From: Akkermansia massiliensis
GTDB lineage: Bacteria > Verrucomicrobiota > Verrucomicrobiia > Verrucomicrobiales > Akkermansiaceae
Assembly (NCBI RefSeq): GCF_023516715.1
Contig: NZ_JAMGSI010000001.1
Location: 1,488,001 to 1,552,000, forward strand
DNA length: 64,000 nucleotides
Direction of reading: 5' to 3'
Position numbers and translations under genes: made by a program. This document shows, piece by piece, positions 9,177 to 17,071 of the stretch. Under the pieces are notes generated by a model that worked only from the letters and a program-made list of their open reading frames with translations, made no database searches and was not told the origin of the DNA. How positions within the stretch are numbered: position 1 is the stretch's first letter; each line of letters begins with the position of its first letter.

Positions 9177-10277
9177 TTGACCACGCTCCCTCCCAACAAA
9201 TCCACCAACGTCCGTTCCGTGCTGGAGTACGTCCCGTACTTCAGGGACAAAATCTTTGCCGTGCATGTGGAACGCCCCCTGGTGGATTCCGAAGAGCTGG
9301 TGGACGCATTGCTGGACCTGGACGCTCTTCAGGAAATAGGCGTCAGGCCCGTGCTGATAGTGGAAGGAACGGACGCCTCCGCGCTGTACGAACACACGCG
9401 CGTTTGTGAAATGCGCTCCGCCCTGGTGGAAGCGCCGTTGAAAGGCGGTCAGCTTGTCCGGGAAAGAGTCCGGGAAATCCTGGGGAGGCATCAGATCCCC
9501 GTGGTGGCCTCCGGCCGTTCCGGCTCCTTTGACCCGGAATCCGTCCGTATGGCATTCAGCCTGGGAGCCTCCAAATACATCGCCCTGCTCAACGACCATA
9601 AGGTTCCCTCCCGTGACGGACGCCCCATTGCCGCCATTCTGGAATCGGAAGTGGCGGGCCTGGAAGGAGAAGTAACCCACCGGGAACTACTGGACCAGGC
9701 GGCTGAGGCCTGCCGGACGGGAATCCCCCGGGTACACCTGCTGGACGGCAAAATGCGAGGCGTACTGGTGGAGGAACTCTTCTCGGAAGAAGGCGTAGGC
9801 ACCATGGTCCACACGGACTCCTACCGGGAAATACGCCCCTTGAAGGAGGAGGACATTCCGGAGCTCCTCTCCATGATCGCCCGCTCCGTAGTGGACTCCA
9901 AGCTGGTCAACCGGAACTATGAGGACATCGCCGCCAGAATGGATGACTACTACGTGCTGACTCTGGACGACAGCATCGTGGGCTGCGTTGCCGTCTATCC
10001 CTACCCGAAGCACCGCAGCGCGGAACTGGGCTGCCTGTACATCAAGCACCGCCATGAAGGCCGCGGCTATGGCCGCGCCCTGTGTGAATTCGCCAAAAGA
10101 AAAGCGGAGGAAATGGGCATGGAATTTATCTTCGCCCTCTCTCAAAGCGCCGTCCACTACTTCCGGGACCGCATGCACTACGCGGAATTCTCCCGTGACT
10201 GCCTCCCTCCGGAACGCCTGCGCGCCCTGGAACTCAGCGGCCGCAAATCCGGGGTTTTTGGACTGAGACTTAAATAA
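9177..10277 (+). CDS. argA: N-acetylglutamate synthase-like: amino-acid-kinase fold plus GNAT domain
   Basis: Probable first enzyme of arginine biosynthesis, acetylating glutamate with acetyl-CoA. 366 residues. The N-terminal ~210 residues resemble the amino-acid-kinase domain of ArgA (VRSVLEYVPYF, FSLGASKYIAL), shortened and without an obvious kinase active site. The C-terminal ~150 residues form a GNAT acetyltransferase with the acetyl-CoA loop HEGRGYGRAL near residue 295. The start is a TTG at 9177 without a visible ribosome-binding site; no ATG is available nearby. The two-domain order matches ArgA, but the kinase half is divergent, so the substrate is inferred. It lies 75 bp downstream of secA. 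Confidence 0.75.
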   Translation: MTTLPPNKSTNVRSVLEYVPYFRDKIFAVHVERPLVDSEELVDALLDLDALQEIGVRPVLIVEGTDASALYEHTRVCEMRSALVEAPLKGGQLVRERVREILGRHQIPVVASGRSGSFDPESVRMAFSLGASKYIALLNDHKVPSRDGRPIAAILESEVAGLEGEVTHRELLDQAAEACRTGIPRVHLLDGKMRGVLVEELFSEEGVGTMVHTDSYREIRPLKEEDIPELLSMIARSVVDSKLVNRNYEDIAARMDDYYVLTLDDSIVGCVAVYPYPKHRSAELGCLYIKHRHEGRGYGRALCEFAKRKAEEMGMEFIFALSQSAVHYFRDRMHYAEFSRDCLPPERLRALELSGRKSGVFGLRLK

Positions 10278-10622
10278 AAACGCGCTTTACCTGTTTATTC
10301 AACTTCAGTAGCTTCGCCATTCTCGCGTCTATTGACTGGAATTGAGGAAATCTCTTATTTTCTGACGGTTCTTCTTTACCGTTTGCCCCCATGAAGACCA
10401 TTCCCCAAATAGGAGCGAATACAGGGCAGGCCATCTAGGTATTCCTTCAACTTTCCAGGTTGACGTTCATTGCAACTCACGAGTCATTATTCATTGAGAT
10501 TTTTATGAAAGTTTTTATAACTAGTCTCATATAAAAAATCTTACGCCTCTCTTATAGATTTTCATTGAATAATTAGCGCAGACAACTAGTTAGTTTTAAC
10601 TTAAATAACAATTATCAAATAT
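10278..10622. other. Intergenic stretch at the left edge of the accessory island
   Basis: About 345 bases, with AT content rising towards the right. No coding pattern, RNA gene or clear promoter was seen. Composition shifts from the GC-rich secA/argA block to AT-rich DNA here, so this is a likely left border of the island that ends at tRNA-Met. Confidence 0.5.
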
Positions 10623-10908
10623 ATGCGACACATATACCGGGGGGAAATCGGGGAGATCAAGTGGCGCAATGCTCGCATGTCTTGTGCCTATGCCCTGATG
10701 GCCATGCGGACCAAGGCGGGTATTTCTCGGAAGATGATGGCTGCGGCTCTTGGATATTCTTCTCGGTGTATTTTCGTCCATCGAAATGGCAAACAACGAA
10801 AAGATCCATATGCCTGCCCTCCTGAAATACGTGGAGGTGACGGGATTGCCTTTCAAGGTGTCAACCGTTCCGAAGAAGAGGAAACCAGGAACTTCCAGAA
10901 AAAAATGA
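10623..10908 (+). pseudogene. Frameshifted XRE-type antitoxin remnant
   Basis: The frame starting at 10623 contains MRTKAGISRKMMAAALGYSSR, the first half of a helix-turn-helix. The second half (SSIEMANNEKIH, then LLKYVEVTGLPFKV) continues only in the +1 frame from about base 10767 and ends at the TGA at 10906-10908. Joined, it parallels the intact antitoxin at 11023-11499 (KAGISQNMMAAALDCSQPR, LLKYVEVTGFPFKV), so it is a decayed paralogue inactivated by a one-base insertion. It lies on the opposite strand to the intact toxin-antitoxin pair, and no matching toxin is visible beside it. Confidence 0.75.
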
Positions 10909-11022
10909 CAGTTTGAGGAACAGGTTTTCTTGCAATAGCCCAAAAACGGAACGTTTTTTCGTGGAAAGGCGAATGCTATTTTTCCAATTGCGAACACAGT
11001 GGATTTGTCTTTGTGGGGTGGG

Positions 11023-11499
11023 TTATATAATATTTGCCGAGGACAGTGAGGAGGGCTGGTAGCGCAGGAGAGGGATGGCACTGGGATGGACTTTTGTCCT
11101 AGGCTTTACAGGTTTTCGCAACACGCTCTTGCGAGATTTCCTTCCCTTCGGTACGGAAGACACGGCAATAACCCTACCGTCTTCCAACTGAACCTTGAAG
11201 GGGAAGCCCGTCACCTCCACATACTTCAGAACGGCGGCCATGCTCATCTTGTCATTGGTCGCGCTTTCAATCGCGGAAATGCGCGGCTGGGAACAATCGA
11301 GTGCCGCAGCCATCATATTCTGCGAAATTCCTGCCTTGACGCGCATATGGGCAAGAGCCGAGGAAACGGTGGAAGCGGCAGCGATCCGTTTGGCTTCCTC
11401 CATGATCTCGGGCGATACACAGTCTCTCAGGTCATCTTCGACCGTTGCATAACGCTTGTTCTTTGACAGATCGATCGGAACGTATTCTTTATTTTCCAT
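11023..11499 (-). CDS. XRE-family antitoxin of a type II toxin-antitoxin pair
   Basis: DNA-binding antitoxin expected to neutralise the upstream toxin and repress the operon. 158 residues from the ATG at 11499. Another ATG at 11535 overlaps the toxin stop and would allow translational coupling. The helix-turn-helix lies around residues 50-95 (AHMRVKAGISQNMMAAAL, CSQPRISAIE), followed by LLKYVEVTGFPFKV-like sequence and a basic tail. In family terms this is the HigA/XRE type, with the antitoxin encoded after the toxin. A frameshifted paralogue lies 115 bp away on the other strand. The pair is in a low-GC accessory island beside a recombinase remnant. Confidence 0.8.
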   Translation of the reverse strand: MENKEYVPIDLSKNKRYATVEDDLRDCVSPEIMEEAKRIAAASTVSSALAHMRVKAGISQNMMAAALDCSQPRISAIESATNDKMSMAAVLKYVEVTGFPFKVQLEDGRVIAVSSVPKGRKSRKSVLRKPVKPRTKVHPSAIPLLRYQPSSLSSANII

Positions 11500-11518
11500 G
11501 GTTACAGAAGAGGTTGAA

Positions 11519-11869
11519 TTAAAATTGTGAGACATAATCCTTGCAGTATTTATTATCCTTGGACTGTCTTTGTTTGTCTCCGGCACAAATCAGATGCAAC
11601 TCGTAAGCTTGAACATAACAGTAAAAACATGTAGGCAAGTTTGAGCAGCGGATGCGAGCGGTTGCTGTGCGATGGCGTGGCAACCCGACGTATTCCCGGT
11701 GAACGTAGGAATACTCCACCATTCGCATGGGATTGCCGTAATCTTCCAGATGAGCCCGGTATTCGTCCAGGTTGCGAATCATTTGCGCGGTCTCCCGAGG
11801 ATAACGTTTACCCATCCACTTCATATCGCGTACAAATTGATCACTCGGAATAACCTTCCACTCGCTCAT
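11519..11869 (-). CDS. RelE/HigB-like toxin
   Basis: 116 residues from ATG 11869 (MSEWKVIPSD); a TTG 39 bp upstream is a poorer start. The sequence shows a RelE/ParE-superfamily layout: a short beta strand, two helices (FVRDMKWMGKRYP and the following segment), then a strand-rich half with basic residues (HRTATARIRCSN, CYVQAYELHLICAGDK) where the RNase site of HigB-like proteins sits. Such toxins cleave translated mRNA on the ribosome. The gene precedes its antitoxin, as in higBA systems; the stop codon is 20 bp from the antitoxin ATG at 11499. Family placement is from layout and context, not from a database search. Confidence 0.75.
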   Translation of the reverse strand: MSEWKVIPSDQFVRDMKWMGKRYPRETAQMIRNLDEYRAHLEDYGNPMRMVEYSYVHREYVGLPRHRTATARIRCSNLPTCFYCYVQAYELHLICAGDKQRQSKDNKYCKDYVSQF

Positions 11870-12121
11870 GTCGTCAACATAATCTGCAGATGATGTTTTA
11901 TCAGGCAATCCTCACAAAATTTCAACATCGTTCCTCGCAAATCATCCCTCGTCCCTCAAAAAAGCTCCTCCTCTCCCCTACCAGCCCCCGCAGCATATTA
12001 ACCTGTCTCTCGAAAATCGGTTCCTCTACCACCGCATTCATTCAGTCGATAATAACAAAGTGCTAGTAAGTGATGATTATCATTGACTTGTCTATTATTG
12101 TATTTTTAACTAAGGAAAACT

Positions 12122-13306
12122 ATGAAAATACTACTTCTTTTTGATGTTGATTTTGAAATCAATAAAAACAGAATTTGCGACTTTCTTAATAATAAAACTA
12201 CGCATCTTAAATTTGTTAATGGCGGCGATATAAACATAGATTCTGATATAATATCAAAACCGGATTCCTTTATATCCATTTTAAATAAAATTAATAAAAA
12301 AATTCATGAATTTGATAAAATTTTTTGTTTTACAGAAAAACAATATATAGATAATTATTTTTTCCATGAACATAAAAAATTGTCCATTTTTTCTTTTTGG
12401 GGATGGATTTATTTAACGGACTTATCGAAGAACAATGGCTTATTATATTTTATTGTTGATTATTTGGCATTATATATTGATGATACAGCTTTTAGACATA
12501 AAATCACAACAGGTTGCATATATGATTTTTTGCAAAATAAGACAGGAATTGATGATGGAATGAGGCAAGCCAGGATTTGCCCAACTTGTCTAGAACGAAT
12601 TTCTAATAATTTATCTTCGCCTGAACAAATTAATATTTTGGAGGATTTAAAAATTCTAATGAATTTTCTTTCTGATTCTTCAAAGTGGAATCAAGATATA
12701 TTGGACCTCGTAATTCCACAACATCAAAGTATAAAGAAAAGGAAATCTAAAAAATCTGGAGAGATAAATGTTGTGATAGCTTCACCTAGTGATGCTTGGT
12801 TAGAACGGAAGAATTTATTGGAAAAATTAGAAATTCAATTTAGACGTGGACATCATGAATCATATTGTTGTAAACGTTTAATCGTACATGGTTGGGAAGA
12901 TTTAGCATCTCAATCAGGGTATTCTCAAGATATTATAAATCGTCAAATAATTTGCAACGTTGATTTTGTTGTCGCAATATTCAAATATAAACTGGGAACT
13001 CCAACAATTGATATTGCGACAAACCAAGAACGTTCCGTTTCAGGTACAGCGGAGGAGTTATTAACAAGTTTGAATAATTCGATGGCCGACAAGCCTCTGG
13101 GTATGGCTTATTTCTATTCAAAAGCTCCTTCCGTTTCTGTTGATTTAGATGATCTTGAAATAATAAAAAATGACTGGGATAATTTGCAGAAATTCAAAAA
13201 AGATATACAAAACAAAATACTATATAAGCCGTATACTGAAACTGGTGATTTATTGCAGATTATAATTTCCGATTTGGAAAAAAATATAATTGATTATTTC
13301 GAATAG
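12122..13306 (+). CDS. AT-rich orphan protein with TIR/DUF4062-like C-terminal domain; candidate defence effector
   Basis: 394 residues, start ATG with AAGGA five bases upstream, unusual in this window where most genes lack one. Base composition is strikingly AT-rich (Lys/Asn/Ile-rich protein, ATA and AAA codons), unlike the GC-rich neighbours, so recent acquisition is likely. Residues ~1-210 contain GCIYDFLQNK and a CPTC pair, reminiscent of a conserved region in other uncharacterised effector-type proteins. Residues ~215-394 start INVVIASPSDAWLERK and contain HGWEDLAS, a KLGTPT loop and SGTAEEL, the pattern of the DUF4062 branch of TIR-like domains. Those occur in bacterial immune proteins, sometimes as NADases. 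No partner gene is adjacent on this strand. The function is inferred. Confidence 0.6.
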   Translation: MKILLLFDVDFEINKNRICDFLNNKTTHLKFVNGGDINIDSDIISKPDSFISILNKINKKIHEFDKIFCFTEKQYIDNYFFHEHKKLSIFSFWGWIYLTDLSKNNGLLYFIVDYLALYIDDTAFRHKITTGCIYDFLQNKTGIDDGMRQARICPTCLERISNNLSSPEQINILEDLKILMNFLSDSSKWNQDILDLVIPQHQSIKKRKSKKSGEINVVIASPSDAWLERKNLLEKLEIQFRRGHHESYCCKRLIVHGWEDLASQSGYSQDIINRQIICNVDFVVAIFKYKLGTPTIDIATNQERSVSGTAEELLTSLNNSMADKPLGMAYFYSKAPSVSVDLDDLEIIKNDWDNLQKFKKDIQNKILYKPYTETGDLLQIIISDLEKNIIDYFE

Positions 13307-13595
13307 ATTTCAAGTTTAATTAGTGTTAGTTCAATTCGATCGTTTTTAGTATTCTCTATGAGGGGAAGACATGGGGGAGTCAAAGATATGCACCATTCCG
13401 AATTGAGAACAACAAACACAGGTATGCATTTTCATAAATTTGTATGTCAGGCTTGATTTCTCGCCGTACTTCTTACCACAACTCCTCCTTCCACCCGCGC
13501 CCCTTCGCCTATTGTGTGTATTGTATCATCACGCATTGTAAGTTAAAATGTCTATCTTATTTAGAGTTTCTTTCAGTACATTTAACTGATCTTCA
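13307..13595. other. Intergenic AT-rich stretch
   Basis: Between the TIR-like gene and the recombinase remnant. No coding, RNA or terminator signal that I can support; the composition is still that of the island. Confidence 0.4.
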
Positions 13596-14010
13596 TCAAG
13601 GCACGGATACACTTGGGACAAAGAGCGACAAGATCACGCTTCTCCATCTCAATGGGGTCTTCACTGCATGCCAAGGAACAATCATCTCGGAAAACTTCTC
13701 CATCGCCTCCTTGCGTTGATCGTCCGAAGGTCGGATATGCAGCTGGTGAGACATCCCGGAATCATGCCCCACAATCTCGCGGGCAAGAGCATGATCCGCC
13801 CCTGCCGCATGCAGAACCGTGGTGGCTATTGCCCGCAGTGAATGAAACGTATTCGGACAAAATAGGCTGCACATACTCATCCACCCACTTCAAGGTAAAA
13901 TATGCTTTTCCAGGAGAGCGATGATTGGGATACGCATTTTCAAGAATGGCTCTCTCGGACTCTGGTATTGATCCCGCCAATACAACCGCCTCATCAGCCT
14001 GCTCGAATTA
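13596..14010 (-). pseudogene. Tyrosine recombinase (integrase) C-terminal remnant
   Basis: Two overlapping minus-strand frames together resemble the end of a phage-type integrase. One frame reads GKAYFTLKWVDEYVQPIL. After a one-base shift near 13870 the other reads TFHSLRAIATTVL, then LAREIVGHDSG, the HxLR and GH boxes of the catalytic domain, and ends at 13596. A stop upstream near 14010 and the lack of an N-terminal arm-binding domain show the gene is truncated as well as frameshifted. It sits directly downstream of tRNA-Met(CAT), the usual place for an integrase of a tRNA-targeted island, so it probably mobilised the 10.3-14.1 kb region before decay. Confidence 0.75.
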
Positions 14011-14050
14011 AGTAATTTCACCTGTCCATTGCTTCCAAAAATGATTTCAG

Positions 14051-14074
14051 TGTCTTGCATTCTGTCTTGCATTT
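14051..14074. repeat. 12-bp tandem repeat beside the recombinase remnant
   Basis: TGTCTTGCATTC is followed directly by TGTCTTGCATTT, 11 of 12 bases identical. It lies between the tRNA terminator and the integrase remnant, where arm-type integrase binding sites are commonly found. Confidence 0.55.
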
Positions 14075-14079
14075 TCACC

Positions 14080-14117
14080 AAAAAAAACCGCAAGTGCTGA
14101 TAATCAAGCACTTGCGG
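14080..14117 (-). terminator. Intrinsic terminator downstream of tRNA-Met
   Basis: Perfect 11-bp stem (CCGCAAGTGCT / AGCACTTGCGG, 14088-14117) with an 8-nt loop. Read on the minus strand it is followed by eight T residues (14087-14080), a classical Rho-independent terminator starting 11 nt after the tRNA CCA end. Confidence 0.85.
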
Positions 14118-14127
14118 TTATAAAAAA

Positions 14128-14202
<75 letters not shown>

Positions 14203-14233
14203 GTTAAGTGGTTGGTGCTGGAAAGCGGGGAGA

Positions 14234-14262
14234 TATTTAGCCCGGATTGGAAAGAATGTCCA
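14234..14262 (-). promoter_or_regulatory. Putative tRNA-Met promoter
   Basis: Minus strand: -35 TGGACA (14262-14257), 17-bp spacer, -10 TAAATA (14239-14234), about 31 nt before the mature tRNA 5' end. Confidence 0.5.
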
Positions 14263-14417
14263 GATTTTTTTATGGGTCAGGAGCATTTTATCACGACAGC
14301 CCGCTTCTCCATCCAGAAAAATCATTGACGATGAATCGTTCTTTTCCTCCAACCGTTTCACACAGCCTGCCGCCCAGGCCGTTTCCTGCGTCCGGACACT
14401 TGCGGCGCAGAGCGTCC

Positions 14418-14975
14418 TTATTCCTCCAGTCCCACGCCATTTACAGAGCGGGACAGGAAATAGAGGCCCATGAAGATTTTCGGGTCTACCACTTTTCCCT
14501 GCCCTGTCTGGTCCATCAGCCAGCCATGCACCAGCGGAAGAGGAATGCGGTGCACGGTGATGTTTTCATGAGCCACCCCGCCGCCTTCCGATATTTGGTG
14601 TAGCCCTTCCGCCAGGTAGAAGGATACCATTTCCGTGGTCAATCCGGGGGAGGAAGGCCCCGTGAACAGGTACGTCCAGGCATCCGCCCGGTATCCCGTT
14701 TCTTCTTCCAGTTCACGCCGGGCGGATTGCAATGTGCTTTCCTCCCCTTCATCTCCGGAGATGCCCGCAGGCAGTCCGATGGTGAGGGCATGCAGGGGAA
14801 CCCGGTATTCCTCCACCAGCAGCAGTTCGCCGTCCTCCGTCACGGCCACGATCATGACGGCTCCATTGGCATTGACCCGGCGCACGTATTCCCACCTTCC
14901 TTCTTTCAAGAGCTCCAAAAATTTTCCCCGGCAGAGGGAATAATATGTTTCCCCGGTTTGTTCCATCTGTTCCAT
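14418..14975 (-). CDS. NUDIX hydrolase, ADP-ribose pyrophosphatase type
   Basis: 185 residues. Likely hydrolyses ADP-ribose or another nucleoside diphosphate derivative to the nucleoside monophosphate. The Nudix box is visible as LPAGISGDEGE, then ARRELEEETGY, around residues 68-95; the glycine spacing deviates slightly from the consensus. An N-terminal segment (WEYVRRVNANGAVMIVAV) and the FTGPSSPGLTTEM stretch resemble NudF-type ADP-ribose pyrophosphatases. The ATG follows a TTGACA/TAACGT promoter by only 9 nt and has no ribosome-binding site. Monocistronic, between tRNA-Met and dnaA. Exact substrate uncertain. Confidence 0.85.
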   Translation of the reverse strand: MEQMEQTGETYYSLCRGKFLELLKEGRWEYVRRVNANGAVMIVAVTEDGELLLVEEYRVPLHALTIGLPAGISGDEGEESTLQSARRELEEETGYRADAWTYLFTGPSSPGLTTEMVSFYLAEGLHQISEGGGVAHENITVHRIPLPLVHGWLMDQTGQGKVVDPKIFMGLYFLSRSVNGVGLEE

Positions 14976-14984
14976 GATGCAGCC

Positions 14985-15013
14985 ACGTTAGGTTTCCCGG
15001 CGCCTCTTGTCAA
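14985..15013 (-). promoter_or_regulatory. NUDIX gene promoter, leaderless geometry
   Basis: Perfect -35 TTGACA (15013-15008), 17-bp spacer, -10 TAACGT (14990-14985), then 9 nt to the ATG at 14975. The predicted transcription start falls at or within 2-3 nt of the start codon. Confidence 0.6.
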
Positions 15014-15502
15014 CCATCCCGGCTGCCCCCTTTCGGAACCTCTCCGGGACCTTCTGGTCCGGTGCCTGTAAGTGCTTGATTTACGGCGGCGTAATTGTTT
15101 CCTTTTCGTCACACACCCCAATAACAAAGTAGTAATTCACTGATAATAAAATAATTATAGTGTCATTCAAAGAATATACTCAGGAGGACTAAATTATTGA
15201 AGGAAGCAAGACTAAAATATTTTTTGGTGTGGAACCCCCGTGGAACGTAGAGCCGCGGAACGATGACTCACGCTGCTTCAAAAAGATATTTTTTCCTCAG
15301 GCGCAAATCAGTACTTTGGCGCTTCCGTCGACCGGGGTGTCGAGCTGAAAGCGGATGAGTTCGCCTTCTCCATCCCGATGGACGCCACGAGCTGTCACGG
15401 CTGCGGATGAACCCATTCCGGTTCCATCCGCGGGCGGCCTCGTAGCGAGACGGAAGGCCTCACAGCCATTTATAACCAGCAACATCTTTTATTTTCACAA
15501 CA
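15014..15502. other. Region upstream of dnaA; possible gene remnant, no clear origin
   Basis: About 490 bases. The left part is AT-rich (15120-15230). An 11-bp string, AATAACAAAGT, at about 15120 also occurs near 12054, upstream of the TIR-like gene. A minus-strand open frame at 15485-15297 (ending VDGSAKVLICA) has GC-rich codon use like a real coding end but no start context or recognisable family; it may be the tail of a lost gene. I see no cluster of TTATNCACA-type DnaA boxes, so an origin here cannot be claimed. Confidence 0.4.
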
Positions 15503-16909
15503 ATGACGCCACCATCAGAATTGTCAGCCACCTGGTCCAGGATCACGGGAGCCCTGCAAACAATCATGTCTCCGGAGGTGTATGGATTGTGGTTTCCCAA
15601 GTTTTCCCTCCTGGAGGATTCCGGAAAGACGCTGACGCTGGTGTGTGACGATCCCATGGCCGCCCTCTGGGTGGAGAACAGCTATACGCCGGAGCTGAAG
15701 CAGGCCGCCATGCTGGCCCTGGGCACGGAGCGCCAGGTGAAGTTCATCTGCGCGGACGAGGTGGCATCCCTGCCGGCCGCCGAAGGCCAACCACAAAAGG
15801 CTTCCTCCCGCTCCAAAACGCCCCAGGTGCAGGATTCCCCTGCCGCTCCGGCCAAAAAACAGCGCAGCCAGGGAACCCGGGCATGCCTGAATGATTTGTA
15901 CACGTTCGATTCGTTCGTGGTTTATGAAGACAGCCGCTTTGCCTATCAGGCAGGGCTGTCCATCGCCCAGTCGGAACGGGCCCTGTTCAATCCCCTTTTC
16001 CTGTACGGGAAGTCCGGCGTGGGGAAAACGCACCTGCTCCAGGCCATCGGCCATGAGGTGCTTCACCAGGATTCCTCCGCGAATGTGGTGTACGTCACGG
16101 GCGAACAGTTCGCCAATGAGTTTATTGACGCGTCCCGCACCCAGAACGGGCAGAGCTTCGCCAAGCTGCGCCGCAAGTACCGCAAGGCGGACGTCCTGCT
16201 GGTGGACGACGTGCAGTTTATTTCCGGCAAGGAGAAGACGGTGGAAGAGTTCCTGCATACGTTTGACGAGCTATTCCACGCCCACAAAACGATCGTGATT
16301 TGCGCCGATGCCGCCGCATGCGATATTTCCAACCTGGATTCCCGTCTGGCGGCACGCCTGGAGTCCGGCCTTACGGTGGAGTTGAATCTTCCGGATGATG
16401 ACGCCCGGCTGGAAATCCTGCGCAGCAAGCGCGACCGGGCCGGCATGAACGTGTCTGACGAGATTCTGGAGTTCCTCGCCAGCCGCATCCAGAAGAGCGT
16501 GCGCCGCCTGGAAGGGGCCCTGCTCCGCGTAGCCACCTTTACCTCCCTGTCCGGGGACATGCCGGACATCGCCAAGATCGAGCAGCTTTTGCGCGATATC
16601 CTGCGGGAAGAAACCAGCCGCATCCTGACCGTGGATTCCATCCAGAAGCGCGTGGCGGATTTTTACGAGCTCAAGGTGAGCGACCTGACCGGCAAGCGCC
16701 GCCCCAACAGCATCGCCTTTCCCCGGCAGATTGCCATGTACCTGAGCCGCCGCCTGACGGAATGCTCCCTGAAGGATATCGGCCAGGCCTTCGGAGGCCG
16801 GGACCACGGCACCGTGATCCATGCCAACAAGCTGGTTGCCTCCCGCATGGAGGAGGACGTGCGCGTGCGGGATATCGTCCTGCGGCTGGAGGAGGATTTG
16901 AAGGATTGA
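15503..16909 (+). CDS. dnaA: Chromosomal replication initiator DnaA
   Basis: Binds DnaA boxes at the origin, melts DNA and loads the helicase. 468 residues, normal length. Domain I covers roughly residues 1-80, a variable linker rich in Ser/Pro/Gln follows to about 125, and the AAA+ domain has Walker A GKSGVGKTH near residue 169, Walker B LLVDDVQF and the arginine-finger region. Domain IV carries the DNA-binding signature FGGRDHGTVIHA near residue 430. The ATG at 15503 has no Shine-Dalgarno sequence. No dnaN follows; the next genes encode an ABC system, so the common dnaA-dnaN order is absent here. Confidence 0.97.
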   Translation: MTPPSELSATWSRITGALQTIMSPEVYGLWFPKFSLLEDSGKTLTLVCDDPMAALWVENSYTPELKQAAMLALGTERQVKFICADEVASLPAAEGQPQKASSRSKTPQVQDSPAAPAKKQRSQGTRACLNDLYTFDSFVVYEDSRFAYQAGLSIAQSERALFNPLFLYGKSGVGKTHLLQAIGHEVLHQDSSANVVYVTGEQFANEFIDASRTQNGQSFAKLRRKYRKADVLLVDDVQFISGKEKTVEEFLHTFDELFHAHKTIVICADAAACDISNLDSRLAARLESGLTVELNLPDDDARLEILRSKRDRAGMNVSDEILEFLASRIQKSVRRLEGALLRVATFTSLSGDMPDIAKIEQLLRDILREETSRILTVDSIQKRVADFYELKVSDLTGKRRPNSIAFPRQIAMYLSRRLTECSLKDIGQAFGGRDHGTVIHANKLVASRMEEDVRVRDIVLRLEEDLKD

Positions 16910-17022
16910 TTTTCCTTCCCGGCAGCCCTTCCCCAGTAATGTTGGAACAGCCGCTGTTCCTTTTCAGCATGTGGTGCTTTTCAAGCGGCGGCGGCGTCTC
17001 CGCGGCACAGGGGAGAATAAGC

Positions 17023-17050
17023 TTGAGACGGGAGCGGTTTGGATTAGAAT
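17023..17050 (+). promoter_or_regulatory. Promoter of the Gld-like ABC operon
   Basis: -35 TTGAGA (17023-17028), 16-bp spacer, -10 TAGAAT (17045-17050). It is 21 nt from the ATG at 17072, so the leader is only about 15 nt. Confidence 0.55.
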
Positions 17051-17071
17051 CACCCTGTTCCCATTGATTCC

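Noticed and set aside
11051-11075. Second attachment site resembling the tRNA-Met 3' end
   Set aside because: The string TGGTAGC followed by purine-rich bases is partly similar to the tRNA end, but it lies inside the antitoxin coding region and the match is too short.
14990-15502. Replication origin upstream of dnaA
   Set aside because: No cluster of DnaA-box-like sequences (TTATNCACA) or AT-rich 13-mers was seen, only a generally AT-rich patch; dnaA position alone is not enough.
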